Shown: positions 31,928 to 41,338, numbered from the stretch's first letter. The stretch: DNA of 64,000 nucleotides from Segniliparus sp051660745 (GCF_051660745.1 NZ_JBOFQF010000004.1:24487-88486), one strand, 5' to 3'. Made by a program: numbers and translations. Notes: a model not told the origin generated them from the sequence alone.

Positions 31928-33567
31928 CGCGCCTGCTCCCCGCTTATTTTTTGGTCGCTTGTTCTTTGGTCGCTTGTTCTTTGGTCGCTTGTTCCTTGGT
32001 CGCTTGTCTCCCCGGAGCTTTCATGCTCTGCGGGCACTTTCGGCAAGTGTGCGGTCGTCACGTCCTGGTCGGGCGCGGGCTGCGGGGCCGAGGCCTTCGC
32101 CGCCGAGTGCTTGGTCGTCTTGGCCTTGCCGCTCGCCGGGGCCGCGACCGGCAGCGAGCCGGGCTTGCGGGCCTCGTGGGAGATCTTGAGCAGGAGCGCG
32201 AGGAGGATGTAGTTCGAGAGCAGCGAGGAGCCGCCGGACGACATGAACGGGGTGGTGAGGCCGGTCAACGGGATGAGGTCGGTGACGCCGCCCGCGATGA
32301 TGAAGACCTGGAGCGCGACGGTGATCGCGAGGCCTGCGGCCAGGAGCTTGCCGAAGCTGTCCCGGACGGTGAGCGCGACCCGGACGCCCCGGTCGACGAG
32401 CAAGTAGTACAGCAGGACGATGGCGGCCAGCCCGATGAGCCCGAGCTCCTCGCCAGCGGCGGCGAGGATGAAGTCGTTGTGCGCCTCGGGGATCCGGGCC
32501 GGAGAGCCCGCGCCGAGGCCGGTGCCGCCGAGCCCGCCGACGGCGAGGCCGAACAACGCCTCGCAGAGCTGGTAGCCCTTGTTGTCGCAGTCGGCCAGCG
32601 GGTCCCACCAGGCCTGGGCGCGGGTTTCGACGTGCGGGATGCTCGTGAACGCGAAGGCTCCCGCGGCCACGAGCATCAAGAGCCCGATGAGCAGCCAGCC
32701 GAGCCGCTCGGTGGCGATGTACAGCATGATCAGGGCGGTGAGGAAGATGAGCAGCCCCATGCCGAGGTCGTTCTGCAGGAACAAGGTGGCGATCGCCAGG
32801 CCCCATGCCAAGAGCAGCGGCCCGAGGTCGCGCATCCTCGGCAGGTCCATGCCCAAGACGCGCTTGCCCGCCGTCACGAAGAGCTCGCGCTTGGCAACCA
32901 GCAGCGAGGCGGAGCAGACGATGAGGGCGATTTTGGCGAACTCGCCCGGCTGGATCGTGAGGAAGCCGAGGTGGATCCACACGTTCGAGCCGTTGACGGG
33001 CGCCGTGAAGATCGGGATGGCGAGGAACAGCACGCCGAGGGCCCCGAGGGTGTAGCCGTACCTGGAGAGCACCCGGTAGTCCTTCAAGAAGACAAGGACA
33101 AGGCTGAACGCCACGACGGACACGAAGGTCCAGGCCAGCTGGGGATTGGTGTCGAAGCTGAGGATGGATTGGCGCACCGCCTCGCTCCCGGGGTCGCGCA
33201 CCTCGACGCCGATCCGGAAGATGAGGATCAAGCCGATGCCGTTGAGCAGGGCCACCACCGGGAAGAGCAGCGGGTCGGCGTACGGCGCGAAGAACCGGAT
33301 CACGAGATGCGCCCCGCCCATCATCACGCCGTAGACCAGCGCGATCCGCACGAGGTCGCCGAGGACGGGCCGGTGCAGGTTCATGTCGACCAGCGCCAGC
33401 GCCGCGAGCACCACGACCACGGCGACCACGATGAGCAGGAGCTCGATGTTCCGGCGGCTGCGCGGCGCGGCGTGGCTGCCCGTGGCGGGCGGGGCCGCGT
33501 TTTTTCTCTGAGCCGCGTTTTTGCTCTCAACCGCTTCCGGCCGGACAGCAGTCCCCGACATGCTCAT
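31924..33567 (-). CDS. rodA: SEDS peptidoglycan polymerase RodA
   Basis: 547 residues, SEDS family (glycosyltransferase using lipid II). About 12 spans; conserved LTIQPGEFAKIALI, LQNDLGMG, EAHNDFILAAAGEELG and FMSSGGSS motifs. The basic N-terminal ~38 residues and a long hydrophilic tail (last ~90 residues) are cytoplasmic. The tail ends in four copies of a five-residue repeat TSDQ(G/R/K), coded by 15-base tandem repeats at 31951-32010. Overlaps pstP and pbpA by 4 bases. Confidence 0.95.
   Translation of the reverse strand: MSMSGTAVRPEAVESKNAAQRKNAAPPATGSHAAPRSRRNIELLLIVVAVVVVLAALALVDMNLHRPVLGDLVRIALVYGVMMGGAHLVIRFFAPYADPLLFPVVALLNGIGLILIFRIGVEVRDPGSEAVRQSILSFDTNPQLAWTFVSVVAFSLVLVFLKDYRVLSRYGYTLGALGVLFLAIPIFTAPVNGSNVWIHLGFLTIQPGEFAKIALIVCSASLLVAKRELFVTAGKRVLGMDLPRMRDLGPLLLAWGLAIATLFLQNDLGMGLLIFLTALIMLYIATERLGWLLIGLLMLVAAGAFAFTSIPHVETRAQAWWDPLADCDNKGYQLCEALFGLAVGGLGGTGLGAGSPARIPEAHNDFILAAAGEELGLIGLAAIVLLYYLLVDRGVRVALTVRDSFGKLLAAGLAITVALQVFIIAGGVTDLIPLTGLTTPFMSSGGSSLLSNYILLALLLKISHEARKPGSLPVAAPASGKAKTTKHSAAKASAPQPAPDQDVTTAHLPKVPAEHESSGETSDQGTSDQRTSDQRTSDQKISGEQAR
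31951..32010 (-). repeat. Four 15-bp tandem repeats in the rodA 3' end
   Basis: TTGGTCGCTTGTTCT (plus-strand reading) occurs four times head to tail, nearly identical, keeping the rodA frame and coding TSDQR-type units. Copy number variation would change tail length without a frameshift. Confidence 0.85.
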
Positions 33568-35072
33568 CCGTGCCGCTCCCGGCAGTCGACTCCAGGCTTC
33601 CAGGCGCGCAGCACCTCCGACGGCGGTGCGGGGAGCTCCATGCTCGGCTCGATGGACGGGAACGGGCTTTCCGACGCGGGAGGCGCGGGAGGCTCGCCGG
33701 GGGCCGACGGCGGGGCGGAGAGCCCGGTGCTCGGCTCCGCCTGCGGCGGCGCGCTCGGAGCGACGGCGGGCGGGGGAGCCGTCACGTGGTCGGCGCAGTT
33801 CGGGAGCAGATGCTCGAGCAGCAGCCGGACCTGGTCGCGAATGTCGTCCCGACCGCCGGAGGGCAGGTTGGACACGCTGGAACGGGTGGCTGCCTCAAGG
33901 TCGGAGAGCTTGAGCGGGACGCAGCCTTGGCGGGCCTCGTCCGCGCGGAGGAACTCCGGCTTGGACTTCCCGCCGGGCGCGCTGGGCTCGCGGAAGCACA
34001 CTCGCGTGTCCACGGACTGCAGGCGCACGCCGAACAACGACCCGGAGACGCCGCGGTACACGACGACGTAGCCGTTCTCAGAGCCGGTGTAGTAGTTGGA
34101 GCGCAGCAAGGCTCGTCCGCCGTATGCGGCCGCGACGAGGGCCACGAGGGCCACGGCGAGGACCGCGATCCAACGCCAAGGGCGGCGGCGACGGGCGGGG
34201 GAGCCCGCGCCCTCTTCGGCCGCCGAGACCTTCACCGGTGCGCGCTGCTGCTGGCCGAGGGCGGCGGCGCGCCCTGCCGCGCTGTCCGGCGGCGGCGCGT
34301 GCTGCTGGTCCTCGCCCAGCGCCGCGCCCGCGATGATCGGCTGCGTCTGCGCGAACCCGGAGTCGGCCACTTCGGCGACCACGACGGTGACGTTGTCCGG
34401 GCCGCCGCTGCGCAGCGCGAGGTCCACGAGCTTGTCCGCCGCCGCGTCGATGTCCCCTTCGCCGAGGACGGTCTCGATGGTCGCCGCGCTCACGACGTCG
34501 GAGAGCCCGTCCGAGCAGAGCAGGTACCGGTCTCCGGCCAGCGCCTCTCGCACGTTGAAGGTTGGCTGCACCTCGTGCCCGGTGAGCGCCTTGAGGATGA
34601 GCGAGCGCTGCGGGTGCGAATGCGCTTCCTCGGCGGTGATGCGCCCTTCGTCGATCAGGCTCTGCACGTAGGTGTCGTCACGGGTGATCTGCGTGAGATG
34701 CTCGTCGCGCAGCAGGTAGGCGCGGGAGTCGCCGACGTGCGCGAGCCCCATCGAGGTCCCGGTGAACAGAAGGGCGGTGAGCGTCGTCCCCATGCCGTCC
34801 CGCTCGGGGTGCTCGGACACGTGCTCGGCGATGGCGATGTTGCCGGAGCGGACGGCGTTCTCAAGCTTGGAGAGGATCTCTCCGCCCGGCTCCTCGTCGT
34901 CCAGCGGGATCATGGCGCTGATCACCAGCGCGGAGGCGACTTCGCCCGCCTCGTGCCCGCCCATGCCGTCCGCGAGCGTCAACAGGCGCGCGCCCGCGTA
35001 CGCCGCGTCCTCGTTGTTGCCCCGGACGAGTCCCCGGTCGCTCCGGGCCGCGTATCTGAGTACCAGGCTCAT
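33564..35072 (-). CDS. pstP: Serine/threonine phosphatase PstP (PP2C)
   Basis: 502 residues. PP2C domain 1-240 with DRGLVRGNNED, LADGMGGHEAGEVAS, HVGDSRAYLL and GGPDNVTVVV (metal-binding Asp residues). A linker, one span near 300-320 and an extracellular part of about 180 residues ending in a Pro/Ser/Glu-rich stretch follow. It dephosphorylates PknB and its substrates. Starts within the fhaB stop (ATGA). Confidence 0.95.
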   Translation of the reverse strand: MSLVLRYAARSDRGLVRGNNEDAAYAGARLLTLADGMGGHEAGEVASALVISAMIPLDDEEPGGEILSKLENAVRSGNIAIAEHVSEHPERDGMGTTLTALLFTGTSMGLAHVGDSRAYLLRDEHLTQITRDDTYVQSLIDEGRITAEEAHSHPQRSLILKALTGHEVQPTFNVREALAGDRYLLCSDGLSDVVSAATIETVLGEGDIDAAADKLVDLALRSGGPDNVTVVVAEVADSGFAQTQPIIAGAALGEDQQHAPPPDSAAGRAAALGQQQRAPVKVSAAEEGAGSPARRRRPWRWIAVLAVALVALVAAAYGGRALLRSNYYTGSENGYVVVYRGVSGSLFGVRLQSVDTRVCFREPSAPGGKSKPEFLRADEARQGCVPLKLSDLEAATRSSVSNLPSGGRDDIRDQVRLLLEHLLPNCADHVTAPPPAVAPSAPPQAEPSTGLSAPPSAPGEPPAPPASESPFPSIEPSMELPAPPSEVLRAWKPGVDCRERHG

Positions 35073-35542
35073 GCGCGCAGCTCGACTACTGTTTTGCCGA
35101 CCTGGATGGGGGAGCCGAGCGGCACCCGCACCGCTGCGGTCACTTTGACCCGGTCGAGATAGGTGCCGTTCGTGGACCCGAGGTCCTCGACGAACCAGTC
35201 TTCCCCGCGTTTCAAGAGCCTGGCATGGCGAGAGGACGCGTATTCGTCGGTCACCACGAGCGTCGAGTCGTCTGCCCTGCCGATGAGCACGGGCGCGTCG
35301 CCGAGCGCGATCCTCGTGTTCTTGAGCGCCCCCCGGGTGACCACGAGGTACTTCGCCTGCCGTCCCCGGCCGAAATTGGCGAAGAATCCGGAGCTCTGCC
35401 CCTTGCTCTGCGCGGGCATGCGCGACCCCGACGCGCTCGTGATGTCCGATCGGATCACGCGGACCACGGCGAAGACGAAGAGCCACAAAAGCGCTAAGAA
35501 GGCGGCGCGGCCAGCCTGCCAGATCAGTGCCTGTTGCTGCAT
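35069..35542 (-). CDS. fhaB: FHA-domain protein FhaB (FipA)
   Basis: 157 residues: a membrane anchor near residues 8-30, a short linker, then an FHA domain (about 75-157) with IGRADDSTLVV, ASSRHARL and GSTNGTYLD, the phosphothreonine-binding residues. FhaB recruits phosphorylated division or wall proteins. It has a good ribosome-binding site (GGGGAGG) and lies 71 bases downstream of fhaA. Confidence 0.94.
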   Translation of the reverse strand: MQQQALIWQAGRAAFLALLWLFVFAVVRVIRSDITSASGSRMPAQSKGQSSGFFANFGRGRQAKYLVVTRGALKNTRIALGDAPVLIGRADDSTLVVTDEYASSRHARLLKRGEDWFVEDLGSTNGTYLDRVKVTAAVRVPLGSPIQVGKTVVELRA

Positions 35543-35613
35543 GTCGACCTCCCCTCAATTTCTTTGAACGCTTGCATCGTGCGAGGCCTGGGACTTCTCG
35601 GCAAAGCTCTACC

Positions 35614-36348
35614 CTATCCGAACCGCACGATGACGAGCGACTGGCCCAGGTTGATGACGTCGCCGTCGGCGAGCTGCCATTCCGACACCCGCTCCCCGTT
35701 GACCGAGGTGCCGTTCGTCGAGCCGAGGTCCTGGAGCACGGCCCGCTGCCCGTCCCACCAGATCCGGCAGTGCTCCCGAGACACCGCTTTGTCGTCCAAT
35801 TGGACCTGCGCCGTCGCGCCGCGGCCGAGCACGCTGACCCCGTGCGCGAGCTGGTGCTGGCGGCCGGAGCCTTCCGTGAGGCGCAGCACGCGCCGCACGT
35901 TCTGCCGATGCGACGGCGCGGGAGCGGGGGCGGAGGGGCCAGATCCGGACGAGGCTCCGGCGGGGCCTGCGCCTGCGGCGGAGTCCGCCGAGCTGGAAAT
36001 CCGCAGCTGGCCTTGGCGCATTTGGTCCGAGGCCTCCAGTCGCACCGACACGGGGCGGCGCACCGTCCAGCCCTGCGCCGCGATGAACTGCTCCAGGTGG
36101 CGGGTCAGCACCTTCGTGACCTCGTCGTAGTGCTCTTCGAGGTGCTCGACGTCGGCTTGGCCGAGCCGGATCGTGTACTGGTCCGAAGTCACCGGCTGGC
36201 CGTCCGAACCGGTCCGAACGCCCATGGCAGCTTCCCGTTGCAGGCCCGCTTGCACCTCGCTCACCTGCAAATTCCCGCCAAAGACGCGGGCAAAGGCGTC
36301 GCCGATGGCGCCTTCGAGGGTGCGCTCGATGCGCTGGACCATTCCCAT
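35614..36348 (-). CDS. fhaA: FHA-domain protein FhaA (short form)
   Basis: 244 residues. N-terminal DUF3662 domain (about 1-115, MGMVQRIERTLEGAIGDAFARVFGG), a short Ser/Ala/Pro linker (about 35 residues) and a C-terminal FHA domain with GRGATAQVQLDD, VSREHCRIWW and GSTNGTSVNG. M. tuberculosis FhaA (Rv0020c) is about twice as long because of an extended Gln/Tyr/Pro-rich linker that is missing here. In mycobacteria FhaA binds phosphorylated MviN and regulates lipid II flipping. First gene of the cluster; TAACCT lies 8 bases before its ATG. Confidence 0.93.
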   Translation of the reverse strand: MGMVQRIERTLEGAIGDAFARVFGGNLQVSEVQAGLQREAAMGVRTGSDGQPVTSDQYTIRLGQADVEHLEEHYDEVTKVLTRHLEQFIAAQGWTVRRPVSVRLEASDQMRQGQLRISSSADSAAGAGPAGASSGSGPSAPAPAPSHRQNVRRVLRLTEGSGRQHQLAHGVSVLGRGATAQVQLDDKAVSREHCRIWWDGQRAVLQDLGSTNGTSVNGERVSEWQLADGDVINLGQSLVIVRFG

Positions 36349-36356
36349 ACCTTGTC

Positions 36357-36362
36357 AGGTTA
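36357..36362 (-). promoter_or_regulatory. -10 hexamer TAACCT of the fhaA-pknB cluster
   Basis: Minus-strand TAACCT ends 8 bases before the fhaA ATG. The 189-base fhaA-lhr gap (36349-36537) holds this and the lhr promoter-like element, with A+T-rich sequence near 36395-36425; I see no other feature in it. Confidence 0.4.
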
Positions 36363-36524
36363 CCTGGTTCGCCGGGCGAAACGAACCACCAATGCAGTTT
36401 CTGCGCGCAGAAAATTTTGCAATATGGGGATTGCTTGAAGGCAACAAGAACGTGTTCGAGGGCGGCCGCGAATTCGGCGCGGCAAGCCCTTCTCCGCCGG
36501 CCTTTGTTTGTCAGCGCAGAGCAT

Positions 36525-36530
36525 TACCGT
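36525..36530 (+). promoter_or_regulatory. -10 hexamer TACCGT of lhr, leaderless geometry
   Basis: TACCGT ends 7 bases before ATG 36538 and favours that start over the TTG at 36508. Confidence 0.4.
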
Positions 36531-36537
36531 GGTCGTC

Positions 36538-39500
36538 ATGAGCTTGGCGGACTTCTCGGCGGCGACACAGGAGTGGTTCGCGGCCGCGCTCGGCTCCCCG
36601 ACCCCGGCCCAAGCCGAGGCGTGGGCCTCGATCGCGCGCGGCGGGCACACGCTGGTCAGCGCGCCAACCGGCTCGGGCAAGACCTTGGCGGCCTTCCTCT
36701 GGGCGATCGACCGGCTGCATGCGCAGCCGCCGGGCCCGGACCGCGCGACCCGGATCCTCTACATCTCGCCGCTCAAAGCGCTCGCCGAGGACGTGCGGCG
36801 CAACCTCGAAGTCCCGCTCGACGGGATCGCCGAAGCCTCGCGGCGGGCCGGGGCTCCGGTCCCGGAGATCAGCGTCGGCCTGCGCTCGGGGGACACCAGC
36901 GCCGCGGGCAGGCGCGAGCTTGTGCGCAGACCGCCCGACATCCTCATCACCACCCCGGAGTCGTTGTTCCTCATGCTCACCTCTCGGGCGAGGGAAACGC
37001 TCGCCCAGGTGCGCACGGTCATCGTGGACGAGGTGCACGACCTCGTGGGGACCAAACGCGGCGCGCACCTCGCGCTCTCGCTCGCCAGGCTCGACGCCTC
37101 CCTCGACCGGCCCGCCCAACGCGTCGGCCTGTCTGCCACGGTGCGTCCGCTCGAGGAGGCGGCGCAGTTTCTCGCGAACGGGCGCAGTCTCGCAGGCTCC
37201 GGCGATCCGGTCGGGATCGTCGCGCCGCCCGCCGCGAAGACGTGGGACCTCGAAGTCCGGGCCGCAGCCGAGGACCTGTCCCGTTTGGACGAGGAAGTCG
37301 CGGCTTCTGGCCGCAACTCTGTGTGGCCCAAGGTGGAGCAGGCGGTGCTGGAGATCGTCCTCCAGCACCGGTCCGCCATCGTCTTCGTCAACTCCCGCAC
37401 CACGGCGGAACGTTTCGTCGCGGCGCTCAACGAGCGGTGCGCGGCCGCCGGGGCAGGCCCGGAGCCGGTCGCCAACGCGGCGGTCCCAGGCGGGATGCCC
37501 GCGGCTATCTCCTCCACCGCGTACACCTCGAACGGGTTCGACCCTGTCTTCGCCAAGGCGCACCACGGATCGGTGAGCAAAGAGGCCCGGGCGTTGGTGG
37601 AGGCCGACCTCAAGGCCGGGCGGCTGCGCTGCGTCGTCGCGACCAGCAGCCTCGAACTCGGCATCGACATGGGCTCGGTCGACGTGGTGGTCCAGATCGG
37701 CTCCCCGCCGTCGGTGGCGAGCGGGCTGCAGCGGGTCGGCCGCGCAGGCCACCAGGTGGGCGCGGTGTCGCGCGGCGTCGTCTTCCCGCTGCACCGGCTC
37801 GACGTCGCGCATTGCGCGGTGACGGTGCGGCGGATGCGCGCCGGGGAGATCGAGTCCATCAAAGTGCTGCGGAACCCCCTCGACGTGCTCGCCCAGCACA
37901 CCGTCTCCGCCTCGGCGGCCGCTGGCGAGGCGGGGCTGGGCGTGACGGCATGGTTCGAGACGGTCCGCGCCGCCGCGCCGTTCCGCGACCTGCCCCGCTC
38001 GGCCTACGAGTCCGTCCTCGACCTGCTGTCCGGCAGGTATCCCGCCGACTTCTTCGGCGAGCTGCGGCCCCGATTGGTGTGGGACCGCGCGAAGGACACG
38101 TTGACCGCCCGGCCCGGCGCGGCGATGCTCGCCGCGATCTCTGGCGGCACGATCCCCGACCGGGGCCTCTACGGCGTGTTCCTCGTCGGCGAGGCTTCCT
38201 CAAAGGCAGGCGGGGCCCCTGCGTCCAGGGTGGGCGAGCTCGACGAGGAGATGGTCTACGAGTCGAGGGTCGGCGACGTCATCCAGCTCGGCGCGGCCAG
38301 TTGGCGGATTATGGAGATCACCCACGACCGGGTGCTCGTGGTCCCGGCGCCCGGCTTGCCCGCGCGGCTCTCGTTCTGGAAGGGGGACGGCCCTGGCCGC
38401 CCGGCCGAGCTCGGCCGGGCGGTGGGCCAGTTCTTGCGGGAATGCGACAGTTTGCGGGAATGCGACGGCATGGAAGACCCGTCGCCCGACGGGCTCGACG
38501 CGTATGCGGCGGCGAACCTCGCGTCCCTCCTCGACGAGCAGCGCGCTGCCACCGGCGTCCTGCCGACCGACGAGACGCTGGTCGTCGAGCGGTTCCGCGA
38601 TCCGTTGGGGGATTGGCACATCGCGCTGCTCTCCCCGTACGGGGGCGCCGTGCACGCCCCGTGGGCGCTGGCCGTTGCGGCGAGGCTGCGGGAGCGCTAC
38701 GGCTTCGACGAGTCTCCCGCCGTCAACGACGACGGCATTGTGGTCCGGCTGCCGGACACCGACGGCGCGCCGCCTGGCGCGGAGCTGTTTGTTTTCGAGC
38801 CAGACGAGATCGAGCGCGTCGTGGAACGCGAGCTCGGCGGTTCCGCGCTGTTCGCCGCGCGGTTCCGCGAATGCTCCGCCAGGGCGCTCCTCTTGCCCCG
38901 CAAGCGGCCGGGGCAGCGGACGGCGCTGTGGCTGCAGCGGCTGCGGTCTGCCCAGCTGCTGGACGTCGCCAAGGGCTATCCGCAGTTCCCGATGCTTCTG
39001 GAGACCATGCGCGAATGCCTGCAGGACGTCTACGACTTGCCCGCGCTCGTCGGGCTTCTGAGCCGGATCGAGCAAAGCAGCCTCCAGCTGGCCGAAGTCG
39101 AGACGCCGTCGCCGTCCCCGTTCGCGCGCTCGCTCCTCTTCGGGTACGACGGCCTGCACATGTACGAGGACGACCGGCCCCTCGCCGAACGCCGGGCGGC
39201 TGCGCTTCGGGTCGACGAAGGCTTGCTCGGGGAGCTGTTGGGGCGCGGCGAGGCGCAGGACCTCCTCGATCCGGAGGTCGTCCGCAGGATCGAGCTGGAG
39301 CTGCAGCGCCTCGCGCCGCAGCGCCGGGCGCGCACCGGCGAAGCGCTGATAGACCTGTTGCGCGAGCTGGGCCCGCTCACCACAGACGAAGTGAACGAGA
39401 GGGCCGAGGAGGGCTTGTGGACGGCGCTGCCGCACTTCCACGAGCATGCCCGCGTGACCCGGTTCGAGCGCGGCGGCCAGCAGTGGTGGGCCGCTCCCGA

Positions 39501-41061
39501 GGACGCCGGGCGGCTCCGCGACGCGCTCGGGATCCCGCCGGAGCCCTGGGTTCCCGAAGCGTTCCTCGATCCGACGCCCGATCCGCTCGGCGACCTCGTC
39601 GCCCGCTACGCGCGCACGCACGGCCCGTTCACGGCGCAGGCAGTCGCCGACCGGTTGGGGTTGGGCGGCGCTGTCGTCGCCGAGGTGCTCGGCAGGCTGG
39701 GGACGGTCGTCCGAGGGCGGTCCTCAGGCGAGTGGTGCTCGCGCGATGTGATGAGCAGGCTGCGCAAGGGCTCGCTCGCCGCGCTGCGGCAGCAGATCGA
39801 GCCGGTGGGCCGTGCCGAGTTCGCCCGTTTCTTGCTGGGCTGGCAGCACGTCGGCAGCCCGCCGCGCGGGGCCGCTGCTCGTCCGCTGCGCGGAGCCGCA
39901 GGCCTGCTCGACGTGGTCGACCAGCTCGCAGGGGCCCGCCTGCCGGTCTCGGCGTTGGAGACGCTGATCCTTCCGTCGCGGGTGGCGGACTACGCCCCGG
40001 CGCTTCTCGACGAGGCGCTCGCCTCGGGCGAGGCGTATTGGGCCGGGGCGGGGGAGGGCTGGGTGCGGCTGTACCCGTCCGATCTCGCGCCGTGGCAGGA
40101 GGAAGAGCCCAAGCCAGAGGAGGACGGCGAGCTCGCCGAAGCGATGTTGCGCGCGTTGTCCAGCGGCGGGGCGTTCTTCCTCGCGCAGATCGAGCGCGCC
40201 GTCGCGGCGGAGGGCCCGGCGACGGCGCAGCAGTTGCAGGACGCCCTGCGCGCGCTCGCATGGTCGGGCAGAGTCACCTCCGACACCTTCGCGCCGGTGC
40301 GCGAATGGGCGGCGCCGACGAAGAAAACCGCGCACGGGGGCGCCGCCCGCTTGCGGGGGAGGGCCTCGCATCGCAGCAGAAGGCCCCGGCTGGCCGCTCC
40401 CCGCGCCACGGGCACGGGCGGACGTTGGGCGCTCGTGCCAGGACGGGAGCCAGACCCGACGGCGCGAGCCCTCGCCAGGGCGCAGGCGCTCCTCGACCGC
40501 TATGGCGTGGTGACCAGGGACGTGGTCTCGGCGGAGGAGGCCGGGTTCTCCGCGCTCTACCAGGTGCTGGTCGCGATGGAGGACGCGGGCGCATGCCGGA
40601 GGGGCTATTTCGTGGACTCGCTCGGCGGAGCCCAGTTCGCAGCGGGCAGCACCGTCGACCTGCTCCGCGACCGGACCCGAAGCGGGCCGAAAGCGGTCGC
40701 GCTCGCCGCGACCGACCCGGCCAACCCCTACGGCGCCGGGCTGCCCTGGCCGGAGCTCCCCCACAAGCAGGAGGGATCCCTGCCGAGCGCGCGGCCCGGA
40801 CGCAAGGCCGGGGCGGTCGTCGTCCTCGTGGACGGCGAGCCCGTGTTCTATCTCGAACGAGGCGGCGCGAGCCTCGTCTCGTTCCGGGCCGACGGAGCCG
40901 ACGCGGCGGCAGAGGCGTTGGCGCAGGCGGGACGGCGGCTGGGCGGGCTCGTCGTGGAGCGCTTGGACGGCGAGAGCGTGCACGGCGCTCGGGGCGATAT
41001 CGTGGACGCGCTGATTGCGGCGGGGTTCGCCTTGGTCCCGAGGGGGCTCCGGCTGCGATGA
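36538..41061 (+). CDS. lhr: Large helicase-related protein Lhr
   Basis: 1507 residues, matching mycobacterial Lhr (about 1510). It is a superfamily 2 3'-5' ssDNA-dependent ATPase/helicase that unwinds RNA:DNA hybrids and is linked to DNA repair. Walker A APTGSGKT (near residue 44), DEVH box in VDEVHDLVGTKRG, motif III SATVRP and motif VI RVGRAGHQVG; a winged-helix/Lhr core and a long C-terminal domain follow. ATG 36538 fits the -10 element. A small in-frame duplication (LRECDS-LRECDG, two 18-base units at 38434-38469) lies near residue 635. It lies between fhaA and a tRNA-Leu gene, which are neighbours in M. tuberculosis. Confidence 0.95.
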   Translation: MSLADFSAATQEWFAAALGSPTPAQAEAWASIARGGHTLVSAPTGSGKTLAAFLWAIDRLHAQPPGPDRATRILYISPLKALAEDVRRNLEVPLDGIAEASRRAGAPVPEISVGLRSGDTSAAGRRELVRRPPDILITTPESLFLMLTSRARETLAQVRTVIVDEVHDLVGTKRGAHLALSLARLDASLDRPAQRVGLSATVRPLEEAAQFLANGRSLAGSGDPVGIVAPPAAKTWDLEVRAAAEDLSRLDEEVAASGRNSVWPKVEQAVLEIVLQHRSAIVFVNSRTTAERFVAALNERCAAAGAGPEPVANAAVPGGMPAAISSTAYTSNGFDPVFAKAHHGSVSKEARALVEADLKAGRLRCVVATSSLELGIDMGSVDVVVQIGSPPSVASGLQRVGRAGHQVGAVSRGVVFPLHRLDVAHCAVTVRRMRAGEIESIKVLRNPLDVLAQHTVSASAAAGEAGLGVTAWFETVRAAAPFRDLPRSAYESVLDLLSGRYPADFFGELRPRLVWDRAKDTLTARPGAAMLAAISGGTIPDRGLYGVFLVGEASSKAGGAPASRVGELDEEMVYESRVGDVIQLGAASWRIMEITHDRVLVVPAPGLPARLSFWKGDGPGRPAELGRAVGQFLRECDSLRECDGMEDPSPDGLDAYAAANLASLLDEQRAATGVLPTDETLVVERFRDPLGDWHIALLSPYGGAVHAPWALAVAARLRERYGFDESPAVNDDGIVVRLPDTDGAPPGAELFVFEPDEIERVVERELGGSALFAARFRECSARALLLPRKRPGQRTALWLQRLRSAQLLDVAKGYPQFPMLLETMRECLQDVYDLPALVGLLSRIEQSSLQLAEVETPSPSPFARSLLFGYDGLHMYEDDRPLAERRAAALRVDEGLLGELLGRGEAQDLLDPEVVRRIELELQRLAPQRRARTGEALIDLLRELGPLTTDEVNERAEEGLWTALPHFHEHARVTRFERGGQQWWAAPEDAGRLRDALGIPPEPWVPEAFLDPTPDPLGDLVARYARTHGPFTAQAVADRLGLGGAVVAEVLGRLGTVVRGRSSGEWCSRDVMSRLRKGSLAALRQQIEPVGRAEFARFLLGWQHVGSPPRGAAARPLRGAAGLLDVVDQLAGARLPVSALETLILPSRVADYAPALLDEALASGEAYWAGAGEGWVRLYPSDLAPWQEEEPKPEEDGELAEAMLRALSSGGAFFLAQIERAVAAEGPATAQQLQDALRALAWSGRVTSDTFAPVREWAAPTKKTAHGGAARLRGRASHRSRRPRLAAPRATGTGGRWALVPGREPDPTARALARAQALLDRYGVVTRDVVSAEEAGFSALYQVLVAMEDAGACRRGYFVDSLGGAQFAAGSTVDLLRDRTRSGPKAVALAATDPANPYGAGLPWPELPHKQEGSLPSARPGRKAGAVVVLVDGEPVFYLERGGASLVSFRADGADAAAEALAQAGRRLGGLVVERLDGESVHGARGDIVDALIAAGFALVPRGLRLR

Positions 41062-41067
41062 ATCCAA

Positions 41068-41097
41068 TTGGCTTCCGCAGGGCGTCTGTGGTAAATT
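41068..41097 (+). promoter_or_regulatory. Candidate tRNA-Leu promoter
   Basis: TTGGCT (41068-41073) and TAAATT (41092-41097) are 18 bases apart, directly after lhr. The transcript would have a leader of about 110 bases before the tRNA. Confidence 0.4.
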
Positions 41098-41136
41098 CTC
41101 TCCGCTGAACTTGAGATCGAGTCGGCAACGAGATCA

Positions 41137-41227
41137 CAAGTCTCCCCAGGGCAAGTGGCGCGGTGTTCATCATTCGCCACCCACCTGGAGCAATAATTGA
41201 GACCGCAAGTCTCCCCGGGCAAGTGGC
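41137..41227 (+). repeat. Direct repeat including the 5' end of tRNA-Leu
   Basis: CAAGTCTCCCC(A)GGGCAAGTGGCG occurs at 41137-41160 and again, without the extra A, at about 41206-41228. The second copy contains the first 12 bases of the tRNA. The copies are 67-68 bases apart. Confidence 0.7.
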
Positions 41228-41299
41228 GAAATGGCAGACGCGCTGGCTTCAGGTGCCAGTGTCCGTAAGGACGTGGGGGTTCAAGTCCCCCCTTGCCCA
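41217..41299 (+). tRNA. tRNA-Leu (anticodon CAG)
   Basis: Acceptor GGGCAAG pairs with CTTGCCC (41292-41298); the anticodon stem CTGGC/GCCAG holds loop TTCAGGT, giving anticodon CAG; a class II variable arm (TGTCC-GTAA-GGACG) and a T-arm with TTCAAGT are present. CCA is not encoded (discriminator A then CA). tRNA-Leu lies near fhaA in mycobacteria. Confidence 0.95.
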
Positions 41300-41304
41300 C
41301 AGAG

Positions 41305-41335
41305 AAAAAGCCAGCGCGAGCGCGCTGGCTTTTTT
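41305..41335 (+). terminator. Rho-independent terminator after tRNA-Leu
   Basis: AAAAAGCCAGCGC - GAGC - GCGCTGGCTTTTTT: an 8-bp GC stem extended by five A-T pairs with a T-run, 6 bases after the tRNA. The A-run also makes it usable for the minus-strand gene converging from the right. Confidence 0.9.
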
Positions 41336-41338
41336 CAT

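Noticed and set aside
36417..36537. Longer plus-strand frames and a TTG start (36508) upstream of lhr
   Set aside because: The 36417 frame is not the lhr frame. The TTG adds ten non-conserved residues, while ATG 36538 fits the -10 element and the usual Lhr start.
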